The notes under the pieces were generated by a model. The model did not search any database and was not told where the DNA came from. It saw only the letters and a program-made list of their open reading frames with translations. 64,000 nucleotides of DNA from Halomonas citrativorans. GTDB taxonomy: Bacteria > Pseudomonadota > Gammaproteobacteria > Pseudomonadales > Halomonadaceae. The translations under genes were made by a program, and so were the position numbers. Location: the NCBI RefSeq assembly GCF_900163645.1, contig NZ_FUKM01000015.1, forward strand, positions 1 through 64,000. Direction: 5' to 3'. Numbering within the stretch: the first letter of the stretch is position 1; every line of letters starts with the position of its first letter. Shown here piece after piece: positions 1 through 9,230 of the stretch.

Positions 1-55
1 AACTCAGGCCTTATCCGCTTAGTGTTTTACTGTCCAAGTTTTTGGGGTCAGTTCA
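1..55. mobile_element. Terminal end of an IS3-family insertion sequence (element continues outside window)
   Basis: Bases 31-55 read inward from position 55 as TGAACTGACCCC followed by an A-run and CTTGGACA. This resembles the terminal inverted repeat of IS3-family elements, which begin with TG and often carry this CCCCAA...GGACA pattern. Immediately after base 55 the reading frame of VgrG begins (Leu-Trp-Arg-Leu...). Just before the repeat, frame 2 has a stop at 20-22, which could be the end of the element's transposase. Only one end is visible, so the subgroup and the target duplication cannot be judged. Confidence 0.6.
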
Positions 56-1729
56 CTATGGCGGCTTTCTTTGCGCCACAACTCGCGCATTTTTCAAAAA
101 CTTGGCCCTGTCGCTATCATCACCACGCTGTGTAATGAGCGGGGCATCAGCGATGTCACCTTTACGCTAAACCGTGACCTCATCGAGCGCGAGTACTGTG
201 TGCAGTACCGCGAAACCGACCTTGCCTTTATCGAACGCCTGGCTGCTGAAGAGGGGCTGTTCTACTTCCATACATTTGAAGCGGGTGCCCATCGTCTGGT
301 ATTCACTGATGATCCTAATTCACTAACTAATCTTGGCGAGCGCACTTACCATAATCGGGCTGGCGGCACCGCTCCCACGCGCCATGTGCGTAAGCTGCGT
401 CATACCGCTCGCGTGGCCAGCTCATCTGCCACGCTGAAGGATTACACGTTCAAGAACCCCGGTTACGCGCAGCTGAACGAGCATCAAGGGCCGAATGTTG
501 AACAGCACGGCCAGCGGATGGATTACGAGCATTACGACTATCCCGGCCGCTATAAGCAGGATGCCTCTGGCAAGCCCTTCACCCGGATCCGCCTGGAGCA
601 CTTGCGGCGGGAGGCTGTGACCGCCGAGGCACAAAGCGATCTGCCCGAACTCGCCCCCGGCGTTCGTTTTACGCTGAGCGACCACGATGTGGAAAGCCTC
701 AACCGTGACTGGCAACTGATCGAGGTCATTCACCACGGTGAGCAGCCCCAGGCACTTGAAGAAGACAGCTTTACGGTAGGCGATTCCGCCGACATGACGC
801 GCTACCACAACACCTTGGTACTGGGGCCAGGCGATGTAGCCTGGCGCGCCACGCCCAACCCCAAACCGCGTGTGGATGGCCCCCAGGTAGCCATGGTGGT
901 CGGCCCGCCCGGGGAAGAGATTCACTGCGATGAGCATGGCCGCGTCAAAGTACAGTTCCCCTGGGACCGTTACGCCGAGCCTAACGAGAAAGCCAGCTGC
1001 TGGGTGCGCGTGTCCCAAGGCTGGGCAGGCAGCGGCTACGGCAGTATCGCCATTCCCAGAATTGGGCATGAGGTAATTGTTTCGTGTCTTGAAGGTGATC
1101 CCGATCAGCCACTGATTACCGGGCGCACCTACCACGCCGCCAATACCGCGCCGTATCCACTGCCTGAACACAAGACCCGCACCGCGATCAAGACCCAGAC
1201 CCACCAGGGCGAAGGCTTCAACGAGCTGTGCTTTGAAGACAAGGCGGGCGAAGAATTCATCTATATGCACGCTCAGAAGAACATGGAGCTGCATGTCCTG
1301 AACTCCCGCCAGAAGCGCGTCGAGTTCGATGACACGGCCACCATTGGCAATAACTCCCACCTGGCGGTCGCCAAGGACCGCATCGAAACCATTGACGGCA
1401 ATCGCGGTGTCACCGTACACACCAACCACACCGAACAGATCGATGGCGAGCGCGGGCTAACGGTCGGCGGCAGCTACCAGACCCATGCCAACGGCGATAT
1501 CACCTTTAAAGCCGATGGCGAGCTGATTCTGGATGCCAGCAAGATCACGCTGGTGGCCGGTGGCGCGGCGCTGGTGGTATCAGGCGGCAGTGTTGATGTT
1601 ACGCCGGTATTGAACGTGGGCTCGGCTTCGCCCAGTGCCGCAGCGCTACCGCCCATTCCTGCCGTGCTGGAAGCCGCCGCAGGGGAAGGCAGCCCGTTTG
1701 TTTCCCATTGCCCGCTGGAAGAGGCATGA
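56..1729 (+). pseudogene. vgrG: Type VI secretion tip protein VgrG, 5'-truncated by an IS insertion
   Basis: VgrG trimers form the spike of the type VI secretion machine and carry effectors out of the cell. The VgrG-like frame starts exactly after the IS end at base 56 and lacks roughly the first 100 residues of a normal 650-700 residue VgrG. The rest is intact: the gp27-like part (YRETDLAFIERL), the gp5-like OB region (HCDEHGRVKVQFPWD, then GYGSIAIPRIGHEV), the EGDPDQPLITGR segment and a beta-helical tail with DUF2345-like repeats. A TTG at 71 could start a 552-residue product, but it would lack part of the base domain. The DUF4123 gene follows after 3 bases. Probably inactive as a spike, although the element could supply transcription to the downstream cargo genes. 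Confidence 0.8.
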
Positions 1730-1732
1730 CGC

Positions 1733-3100
1733 ATGGCAACATCTGACTACTGGGTAGCGCGCTGCCATGTCATGGCCCACACCCCCAGCGCCCGGCGCTG
1801 GGAAGAAGACACCGACGAAGCCATCACGGTCGCCGCCGTCCTCGCCAGCAGTGAAGACGAGGTAAGAGCGCGCCTACAACAGCAGTGCCATCAAGACGGC
1901 CTGGGGCTGGTGCGCCTGGAGAATATTGAAACGCTGCTTGCTCGCTGCCGCCGGGAAGGCCTGGTGCAAACGCTGGTTGAATTGGCGCACACGACGTCAA
2001 CGAAATACCCGGTCGCCTACGGCGACATGGTGCCTCTGTTGCCAGAAAAGGCGCCTGAACCGCAAGACGCTCAGCCGGCGATTCCCCCGGTCAGCTACCA
2101 GGAAACGACCTGGCAAGCGCTGTTTGCCTGCGACCAGTCGCCGCTCTGGGCAGTCATTGACGGCGTCAACTGCCGGGAAACCATGGCGCGTTTGGGCCAG
2201 ACCGACGCCCAGCACGCCTGCCTCTATGCCACCACGGACACCGCCACTCAGGCCAACGCCCCGTGGCTTGTACGCCTGGAAGCCGACAGCGATATTCGCA
2301 TCTGGCTGGAAAACCTGCCCCAGGATCAGCACTGGGGTGTGCTGTTTCACTCCCATGCCACGCTCAAGCAACTGCGCACGCACCTTCGCAAGTTCACCAT
2401 GCTCTGGACCCCGGCCAACGACCAGGCCCCGGTGTACTTCCGCTTCTACGACCCCCGCGTTGCCCTGGACATGAGCCAAGCGCTCGAGCCCTGGAAGCTG
2501 GCCGCCTTTATGGCGCCGCTGGAAGCCGTCTTTATTCCTGCTTCCCCGCTGATGGTGTTTCCGTCTGAGTTGACGTTAATTCCCTCCATCGCGCTGGAGA
2601 CGCCCGCTCAGCACGTACAGGGTCGATTGCTGACGATCTCGCTCAGCCATGACGCCCGCGACGCGCGAGGGCAGGGGCGGCAGTTTGCCATCGGCCAGGA
2701 AGAGTTTGCACGGTTTGGCCGCTTATTGGGTGTTCGCGCTAAGCGGAATATAGCGAATGAAATGAGCGCGCAATTTGCTACCCACTCCCCTGAGCAGCTA
2801 TTGGCCGCTATTGAGAGTGCAACAAAGCTAGGCGGAAAGTATGGTCTTACCTCTAGAAAACAGATTAAAACCCTTGCTCAATGTGTTCTTTATTTTGGTG
2901 ATGATTTTGACGAGCGCTATCCAGCGGTATCTCGGACTCTGAGTAATACGCGCTTATTAACTTGGCAGAAACGACAGTTTATTGACGAATGGTTCTTCCG
3001 AATGCAGCTCCAGACTGATTTTAAAGAACGCATTACGGCTACGCATGAGAGAGACATCACATGGCGTAAAGAAGACCTACGGAAAGGAACAAGCCAATGA
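1733..3100 (+). CDS. DUF4123 domain T6SS adaptor/chaperone
   Basis: DUF4123 (Tap/TEC) proteins load a specific effector onto its cognate VgrG in the cytoplasm. This 455-residue protein has the domain at about residues 130-260: WAVIDGVN, CLYATT, APWLVRLE, LRTHLRKF and the hallmark YFRFYDPRV. The C-terminal part (about 330-440) has the YGL...FGDDFDERYP pattern common to the tails of these adaptors. The N-terminal 60 residues are an extra region I do not recognise. It lies 3 bases after vgrG, and its TGA overlaps the ATG of the next gene (ATGA), which implies translational coupling with the cargo. Family knowledge supports the adaptor role; the identity of its cargo is inferred from position. 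Confidence 0.85.
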   Translation: MATSDYWVARCHVMAHTPSARRWEEDTDEAITVAAVLASSEDEVRARLQQQCHQDGLGLVRLENIETLLARCRREGLVQTLVELAHTTSTKYPVAYGDMVPLLPEKAPEPQDAQPAIPPVSYQETTWQALFACDQSPLWAVIDGVNCRETMARLGQTDAQHACLYATTDTATQANAPWLVRLEADSDIRIWLENLPQDQHWGVLFHSHATLKQLRTHLRKFTMLWTPANDQAPVYFRFYDPRVALDMSQALEPWKLAAFMAPLEAVFIPASPLMVFPSELTLIPSIALETPAQHVQGRLLTISLSHDARDARGQGRQFAIGQEEFARFGRLLGVRAKRNIANEMSAQFATHSPEQLLAAIESATKLGGKYGLTSRKQIKTLAQCVLYFGDDFDERYPAVSRTLSNTRLLTWQKRQFIDEWFFRMQLQTDFKERITATHERDITWRKEDLRKGTSQ

Positions 3101-4956
3101 GTTACTTAGCCACACCTGACGATCTTATATATATACTGGCGACAGATGGTGATCGCTTCTCTGCTGAAGAGCGCCGCGTTCTTGAAGATCAAATTAGTCA
3201 CTCCGTGGATCTTCGAGATGATGACGATTCAGCTCCCGCTGGATGCCCGGTAATGCGTTCTTGGGCAAATCGTTGGGTAGAGCTCGGTGGCAATGAAGGG
3301 CAACCTCTTACCAGTAGTGTATTACCGCCTGTGCCCAGTGATGGCAAAACAATGGACCCAGACTTTGCCGCTATTTGTGTAGAGTGCCGCTCCAACGAAC
3401 CGTGCTGCTTCATTAACGGCACAGTTTCAGATAGTAGCGACGACTCACGTAAAATAACCTGGCCCCCAGAGCGTATAGCAGGTGGCCCTGAACCTATTTA
3501 TGCAACCAGGTTACTTGTCATTGCCAAGGAAATGGAAGGAGCATATCTAACCGCCAATGTGAAAACCGAGTGGGGAGGACAGCGTTGCCAAGTAGGTCAC
3601 TTGAACCGTCCACGGTTAGAAACAACAGGGCTGGTAGATGGTCGCCAGCGCATTGAGGAACAGCAAGCTGAAGTAGCGATGGGCTATTACCAATATATAA
3701 ACACGACAATGGCCTTGAAGAAGTACGTGCCTGAAAATGTACTGAACGCACTGTTTGCCATGGATGCAATGCTCGCCATCGCCTCCACACTAAAGGGAAG
3801 CGAAGGGGCATCGTTTACTCCAACGCAGTGCCTTACGGATCCTGCCATGGGAATGGCTTTACAAGTGATTCCAGTGCCCTATGTCAGTTTGAAGGGCAAA
3901 CTGGAGCTGGCGAGCCACATAGGGTTTACCACCGCCGGGGTGACAGCCTCTGCTGAGGCAAGGGGAGATTTAACCGGCAAGTTCGCCTCGTATGAGATTT
4001 CAGCGGAAGGCACAGCCGGTGGTTCAGAGAATACGGGACAAGCTGCGGATCGTGAAAGTACGGCTCCCGGCCTGGTCGGCATGATGGCACGCATCATTGG
4101 TACGCTGGATCACTACGTATCAGAAGGCAATGAGCAACGCCAACCACTGGATCGAACCAAGTATGCCTCGGGTGTGCGCCTCACCAAGTCACTGACTCTG
4201 GAGCCAGAAGGGTTTGAACTCGAGGCGAAAACCAGCTCGCCAGACCTGCAATTTTCCATTGCCAGTCTGTCGACGGTATTCAGTATAGGCGTTTCCGGAA
4301 AGCTCGACTTTATAGATGCACTGGCCATGGCGTTTACAGGCCCCGGCGCACCCGCGATTCGCGAAGCGCGCGCTCGTATGGCCGCCGGCGAGCATATTTC
4401 TGCCACGCTGGACGCTTATCTGGAAATGGCTGCTACAGGGAGCCTGACTCACTCCATCGATAGCGGTGCCAGTATCACCATTCCCGCGAATGGCAGTCTG
4501 GAGGGAGCGAATGAAGCCATCCAGCAAGAGATTGGCGGAAAGATAGAGATCAAAGCGCGAGCTGAGCTCGCTATTGAAGTCGCAGCTGAAGCATGGATAT
4601 TTAGTGCACGAGCAGGGGCTAGTGGCTCTCTACATACTTCCTGGTGCTGGGCGGTGGAGAAAAGAGATGGCGAGCGCCAGCGTAGTTATGAATTTGAGGG
4701 AGTGGTGCTAACGCTGAGAGCATATGTAGAAATTGAGATAGACAATAGTGACGACGATAATGTTGAGCAAAAAGGGCCAGACCTAAGCGGTATAGCAGAG
4801 GTGCAGATTACCGATCTATTTAAACATGCTGAAGAGCATATCAATGATTCAAGAGAAAAGGCAGAAGAAATAGCGCGACAACGTGAAGATCCTCCTCAGG
4901 GGAGGGGAACTTATATTATCTGGGAACCCAAGGAGCCCCAATGGCAAGCTTATTAA
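3097..4956 (+). CDS. Unrecognised protein, candidate T6SS effector
   Basis: I do not recognise a family for this 619-residue protein. It has no signal peptide and no clear membrane segment. Residues 94-104 hold a cysteine cluster (CVECRSNEPCC). Residues about 260-550 alternate polar and apolar residues with many Ala, Gly, Ser and Thr, suggesting a beta-rich fold. The last 50 residues are charged and probably helical. Base composition is more AT-rich than the adjacent core genes. It starts in an ATGA overlap with the DUF4123 adaptor and its end overlaps the start of an exported protein by 16 bases. This adaptor-cargo-immunity order makes an effector the best inference, but the toxic activity cannot be named from sequence. 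Confidence 0.6.
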   Translation: MSYLATPDDLIYILATDGDRFSAEERRVLEDQISHSVDLRDDDDSAPAGCPVMRSWANRWVELGGNEGQPLTSSVLPPVPSDGKTMDPDFAAICVECRSNEPCCFINGTVSDSSDDSRKITWPPERIAGGPEPIYATRLLVIAKEMEGAYLTANVKTEWGGQRCQVGHLNRPRLETTGLVDGRQRIEEQQAEVAMGYYQYINTTMALKKYVPENVLNALFAMDAMLAIASTLKGSEGASFTPTQCLTDPAMGMALQVIPVPYVSLKGKLELASHIGFTTAGVTASAEARGDLTGKFASYEISAEGTAGGSENTGQAADRESTAPGLVGMMARIIGTLDHYVSEGNEQRQPLDRTKYASGVRLTKSLTLEPEGFELEAKTSSPDLQFSIASLSTVFSIGVSGKLDFIDALAMAFTGPGAPAIREARARMAAGEHISATLDAYLEMAATGSLTHSIDSGASITIPANGSLEGANEAIQQEIGGKIEIKARAELAIEVAAEAWIFSARAGASGSLHTSWCWAVEKRDGERQRSYEFEGVVLTLRAYVEIEIDNSDDDNVEQKGPDLSGIAEVQITDLFKHAEEHINDSREKAEEIARQREDPPQGRGTYIIWEPKEPQWQAY

Positions 4957-5972
4957 GTCGTTTTTTTATATTGACCTTTATTACTATTATTTGGCAAGGA
5001 TATGTCATGGCTGACAATTTCGAAAATCGCTATAACGCTTATATACATACCGAGGGCAGTGCCTGGTCTTTACGTATTAATGATATTTTTGTACGTAACA
5101 ATGACAAGGTCGCTTACTCTGATGCCTCTCCCAATATTGGCATGCATTTGCGTGAAGGCGAGAACACGCTATCGCTACTTTTTTCACCTGTAACGGGGCA
5201 GGATGCTGAAACAGGTGAATATAATTACTCTTTACATGATGGTGTTTTAATTGATATCGCCCTTGGTCGCAACCAATGGACAACAGGCGAACGCGAGCGT
5301 ATTCACCTGGTGCGCATGCGTTATAACGAAGAAGAAGGTCAATTCGAACACTTGGAAAATACAGCGGGCGGGGAGGAGCAGGTATTAAACCAGCCACATC
5401 TTCGTAGTGATGGTCGTCCTCAATTGTCCGAGTTTGAAAACATCATTTTTGGTGGGGGGTGGACACTGGATGGCTACCGGCTGGATATTACCTTTACTGT
5501 CGATGACCCTATACCCTCGGCTCATTGGGAAAAAGACGCAATTGAGCTTGAAGATACGCCCGAACTGCGCCGTGAGCTGCGTGAAGCCTATCAAAATATC
5601 CACGGAATGATTGATCGCAACGATGCAGAAGCCATTTTTCGTGAGGTAGAGCCCGTTTGGGGGCGCACGGCATATATGCTCACTGAACGAGAATCTGCAA
5701 GAGCCTTCATTGAAAATACCCACAATGGATTGGCCGCTTTTAAAAGAGTGCGGCCCGATGGTGAAGAACTTTTACCACTTTACTGGGAAGATAACCCGCA
5801 AGATGATCAAGTAGAGTTTATGGCGAATAACCGATTGGTACGTATTCGCCCTACCCCCATTTTGTGGGAGCACCCCCCGAGTGGCAGCAAGCGTTACGCT
5901 AGCTTCCCGGTGGTGTTTTACAAGTCTAAAGGCGGCGAATGGCGAGTAGCCAGAATACTGGTGGATATATGA
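4941..5972 (+). CDS. Exported protein, candidate immunity protein for the T6SS cargo
   Basis: This is a 343-residue protein with an N-terminal signal peptide: Arg at position 7, a hydrophobic stretch at about 8-20 and an Ala-type cleavage site near 24 (VMADN). The mature protein would be periplasmic. Residues 30-75 look like a beta-sandwich strand pattern (WSLRINDIFV, then LREGENTLSLLF); the remainder is acidic with no motif I know. It overlaps the candidate effector by 16 bases upstream and the PAAR gene by 4 bases (ATGA) downstream. Genes directly after T6SS effectors usually encode immunity, and an exported one would suggest a target in the periplasm or envelope. That role is inferred from position only. 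Confidence 0.55.
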   Translation: MASLLSRFFILTFITIIWQGYVMADNFENRYNAYIHTEGSAWSLRINDIFVRNNDKVAYSDASPNIGMHLREGENTLSLLFSPVTGQDAETGEYNYSLHDGVLIDIALGRNQWTTGERERIHLVRMRYNEEEGQFEHLENTAGGEEQVLNQPHLRSDGRPQLSEFENIIFGGGWTLDGYRLDITFTVDDPIPSAHWEKDAIELEDTPELRRELREAYQNIHGMIDRNDAEAIFREVEPVWGRTAYMLTERESARAFIENTHNGLAAFKRVRPDGEELLPLYWEDNPQDDQVEFMANNRLVRIRPTPILWEHPPSGSKRYASFPVVFYKSKGGEWRVARILVDI

Positions 5973-6232
5973 AACCCGTAGCCCGCAAAGGCGACCTGCA
6001 TAGCTGCCCCATCCCCGGCCACGGCACCACCGAAATCGTCACCGGTTCGCCCTCTCACGTAGAGGGCCAGTCCGTGGCGCGGGTGGGCGATAAAACCGGC
6101 TGCGGTGCGACCATTATCGAAGGCTCAAGCCACTCCCATCACGATGGCCGCCCCACGGCTTATCTTGGCTGCAAGACGGATCATGGCGGTGAGATTATTA
6201 CCGCCTTAAGCAGTGCCAATGTCGAGCCGTAA
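5969..6232 (+). CDS. PAAR domain T6SS spike-tip protein
   Basis: PAAR proteins cap the VgrG spike with a metal-bound cone. This 87-residue protein is a single PAAR domain: KGDLHSCP, GTTEIVTGSP, VARVGDKTGCG, then HDGRPTAYLGCKTDHGG, which supplies the His and Cys residues expected to bind zinc. I place the start at ATG 5969, which overlaps the upstream stop as ATGA and begins MKPVARKGD as in other PAAR proteins. An in-frame ATG at 5939 would add ten unlikely residues. No extra toxin domain is attached, so it is a structural tip rather than an evolved effector. Its place after the immunity candidate shows that it belongs to the same cargo unit. Confidence 0.9.
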   Translation: MKPVARKGDLHSCPIPGHGTTEIVTGSPSHVEGQSVARVGDKTGCGATIIEGSSHSHHDGRPTAYLGCKTDHGGEIITALSSANVEP

Positions 6233-6260
6233 TGCCAACGGGATGTTTTAAGGCTCAAGG

Positions 6261-6283
6261 ACGCTTAATCCGTTCTTAAGCGT
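6261..6283 (+). terminator. Weak stem-loop after the PAAR gene
   Basis: An 8-bp inverted repeat (ACGCTTAA, 7-base loop, TTAAGCGT) lies 28 bases after the PAAR stop and before the WG-repeat gene. No T-run follows, so it is at best a weak terminator or an RNA processing element. Confidence 0.25.
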
Positions 6284-6360
6284 TACCCATCACGTCATGG
6301 CACGGTTTGAATGATGTTCAGTCGTGCCAACATTTAATCAAACAGTATGGATTGTGAACC

Positions 6361-9060
6361 ATGAAACAATGGATTGTTGCTCCTTTTTTGTTGGTAGTCG
6401 TGATGGGAAAGGTACTGGCTGACCCTTCGGAAATACCTCAATCAGGCGTCTATGCCGTGGACTCGATAGAAGCGGTAGAAGCGAACCTTATGGCGGATTC
6501 CATGTTGCCCGAGATTGAAGCGAGCATGGAGCGTGCCTGGGTCAGGTTCGATCGCGAGAGCCGCACCGCTGAGATCTACATGGAGGCGCAGGAAGAACCA
6601 CTACATTACGATTTCGATTTCGAGACCAACCAGGCAACAAGCCCTGATAATCCTACTGCTGGGCTTAGGCTCGAAACATCCGAGCAGTTTGTGATGATCC
6701 ATGGCGTGCCGTTTGAAGTCGCTTTCACCTTCCAGCAGATAGATGAGGAAGGGCCTGAATTTGCCGCTTTGCAATCTGCCAGGGATGAGTGGCTAGAGAG
6801 CAAGCAGGCGGCTTTGGAAGAGCAGGGATCAGGTTTAGCCGAGCTTTTCGATGTCGAACCTCTTTCGCCTGATGCGTCTGATTGGGTAGATTGGAACGTA
6901 CCCTATGTGTTTGATATGCCGATTGATTGGAATGATCAAGACGTCACACTTTCCAAGCCTGACTCATTCGCTTCTGAAGGACTGCTGTTCTCTAATGAGT
7001 TCGGGGCGCCAGCGCTTTTGATCGGGCAGTTGATAACGGATGCTGACACCTTTCGGAAAAGCGTTATCTCTCCTGACGATCTACAAGAAACAATTCAGCT
7101 AGAGACACCGAATCGAGAGCTGACTATTTTCATGAATCAGGATGGCAATCTCGGGCTTGTTGGCATTGTACCCAGTGATCAAGAGGCAACGAGCTTCTGG
7201 GTAGTTGAACCCAATGATTTTCTTGTAACGGAAGATATCAACAAGCTCATTGGGATGTTTTATACCATTCGGGTGCTAGCGCCTCTTGAGGAGCGCATCT
7301 CGTTTACGGATCCTGATACTTGGCCACACTACCGCCTGACTGAGGAAAGCGAGCAGATGCTAAAGGATCGCACGGGCGATACGCTTTCCCTGGAAGGGCT
7401 GCTGGGGCTTATGGGAGGGCAGGTAAGGGCAACGCTGTTTGATGATGACCGCCGGCGCTCATACCCCGACTTCAGCCTTACCCTTGTTGACGCAGAGCCC
7501 GAACCGCTATCGCTAACGCCCCCTCTGATAGCGCTAGGGAGCCCTGAGGAGGGTAAGTTGATACTTTGGGAAGATGGGAATCACACGATGTGTGAAGCCT
7601 CGCTGTCTTTGCCTATTCTCTCCCACGAGAGGGAGACGGTGGCCTACATGCGCATCGCCGAATATGTGAATTATTACAGTGATCGTGGTCCGGATCATGC
7701 GCAGTATGAACGTTGCATCGCTGCTTGGAGCGCTCTTCAATCTTTTAATAGTAAATTGAAAAATGAACTTGTAACGGATCTTCCAGCATTGGCACGCACA
7801 CTTGGGGACGTTAAGACTGCCTATTTAAGAGATGGCTACGTAGTCGTCGCTAAAGGGAGCGGCGCTGACATGATGCAAGGCCTCATATCTCAGGAAGGGG
7901 AGACTATTCTTCCCATGGAGTATAAACGCATCGACGTTCGCTCCGATATGATCGTGGCCGAAGACTCGCTTGGTAAATGGATACTTTCAAAAAAGGGTGA
8001 AAAGCTGGTTTCAGTGCCACTCATAGCGTTCGATCCTTTTGAAGGGCGAGAGGAATATTACGTCTTGACCAGCGCGAATGAGCAGGGCGAGTGGCGAAAA
8101 GGACTTTTTGATATGAGCAGTCAAAATATCGTGCTTTCGCCAGAATTTCGCTCACTCTCTTATGATGAAGACAGAGAAACGCTGCTGGTTGAATACCCTG
8201 ACCGTAGTAAGGCTTGGCTATCTCTGACGGGAGAGCCTATCAGCGAGCGTTATGCCTCCATCCTGCCCTTGCGTGGTACATCTAATTATTTGCTCAAGGA
8301 TAGTGAGACAGAGGAGTGGTACATTGCCAATGAGCAGCTTGAGCAACAGTCAGAAATATATGCTTTTGCCAGGATAAATCGTGCTGCCCAGCTAGTGTAC
8401 GTAAGATTCCCAGAGGTTGGCCCCGATGAAACTAGGCCTGCGCCTGCCTATATTGATTATCAAGGCAATCGAATCCTCTCAGAGGACATGACGCAGGAAT
8501 ATGCCCCGTCAGATGATGGGTATATTACTGTCTGGGTAGAAAAGAAACCTTTTCCTGGCATTCTCGGAGAACCTGGAAGGCGTTGGGGGTTAGTCGACCG
8601 TACCGGCGAGGTGGCTATTCCTCTCGAATATGACCAACTGCATCAGGCGCGGGAGGGGGTGGTGCCCGTTCGGCGTGACGAAATGTTCGCAATTTTTTCC
8701 GTCGAGGGTTCTCAGCTGACTGATTTCGAATGGGGAAATCTAACCCCCAGCCTTTCGGGCAGTTTAATGGCGCGGCATCACTCTCTTAATACATGGCAAC
8801 TCATCGACCACCAAGGTCATCTGCAAAGCGAACTTACCTTCACTGAGCAACCCAGGCATGTGTTTATCGAGCATCACGAGACCGATGTCTTGACCGATAT
8901 GTTCGTCACTGCTCATGAGCAAAAATTTGGAATTGTGTCGGCCAAAGGAGAAATTTTGGTTCCCTTTGGGTATGAGTCTGTAAATACGGATGCTTACAGG
9001 CCTGTGTTTACTGACTCAGACGGAGAAGAAAAGCGTTACCCGGATGATTTTAGAGGATAG
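6361..9060 (+). CDS. Exported WG-repeat-like protein of unknown function
   Basis: This 899-residue protein begins with a signal peptide (MKQWIVAPFLLVVVMGKVLA, cleavage near residue 21). The C-terminal half contains several degenerate WG-type repeats of the form G-hydrophobic-hydrophobic-x-x-x-G-E-hydrophobic-hydrophobic-hydrophobic-P-x-x-Y. Examples are MQGLISQEGETILPMEYKRI, RWGLVDRTGEVAIPLEYDQL and KFGIVSAKGEILVPFGYESV. The N-terminal half (about 25-450) is acidic and I do not recognise it. WG repeats form a beta-propeller-like binding surface and are found in secreted or surface proteins and near polymorphic toxins. It follows the PAAR gene by 128 bases on the same strand, so it may be an additional immunity or accessory factor. 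No clear Shine-Dalgarno precedes the ATG. The function is unknown. Confidence 0.6.
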   Translation: MKQWIVAPFLLVVVMGKVLADPSEIPQSGVYAVDSIEAVEANLMADSMLPEIEASMERAWVRFDRESRTAEIYMEAQEEPLHYDFDFETNQATSPDNPTAGLRLETSEQFVMIHGVPFEVAFTFQQIDEEGPEFAALQSARDEWLESKQAALEEQGSGLAELFDVEPLSPDASDWVDWNVPYVFDMPIDWNDQDVTLSKPDSFASEGLLFSNEFGAPALLIGQLITDADTFRKSVISPDDLQETIQLETPNRELTIFMNQDGNLGLVGIVPSDQEATSFWVVEPNDFLVTEDINKLIGMFYTIRVLAPLEERISFTDPDTWPHYRLTEESEQMLKDRTGDTLSLEGLLGLMGGQVRATLFDDDRRRSYPDFSLTLVDAEPEPLSLTPPLIALGSPEEGKLILWEDGNHTMCEASLSLPILSHERETVAYMRIAEYVNYYSDRGPDHAQYERCIAAWSALQSFNSKLKNELVTDLPALARTLGDVKTAYLRDGYVVVAKGSGADMMQGLISQEGETILPMEYKRIDVRSDMIVAEDSLGKWILSKKGEKLVSVPLIAFDPFEGREEYYVLTSANEQGEWRKGLFDMSSQNIVLSPEFRSLSYDEDRETLLVEYPDRSKAWLSLTGEPISERYASILPLRGTSNYLLKDSETEEWYIANEQLEQQSEIYAFARINRAAQLVYVRFPEVGPDETRPAPAYIDYQGNRILSEDMTQEYAPSDDGYITVWVEKKPFPGILGEPGRRWGLVDRTGEVAIPLEYDQLHQAREGVVPVRRDEMFAIFSVEGSQLTDFEWGNLTPSLSGSLMARHHSLNTWQLIDHQGHLQSELTFTEQPRHVFIEHHETDVLTDMFVTAHEQKFGIVSAKGEILVPFGYESVNTDAYRPVFTDSDGEEKRYPDDFRG

Positions 9061-9230
9061 CGTCTTGACGTTGAGCAGAATGGTAGCTGCCGCTGTCAAG
9101 CGTGCGAGGAGTAGCCTTGTGCGCAATGCCAGTGAGTAAAAAAATAAAAGCGCCGAGTCCACCCGTCTAGATTGCGCCCTGGAATGGTAGGCAATTGCGC
9201 TATCACTTATTTGGTTCGTCAGGAGACAGC

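Noticed and set aside
422..1429. A 335-codon open frame on the minus strand inside vgrG
   Set aside because: It is the mirror of a GC-rich coding gene; the plus-strand VgrG motifs are unmistakable and the minus-strand protein has no family features.
71..1729. Reading the vgrG remnant as an intact 552-residue gene from TTG 71
   Set aside because: The frame continues upstream as VgrG-like residues to base 56, right at the IS end, so the natural start is missing; initiation at 71 would be incidental.
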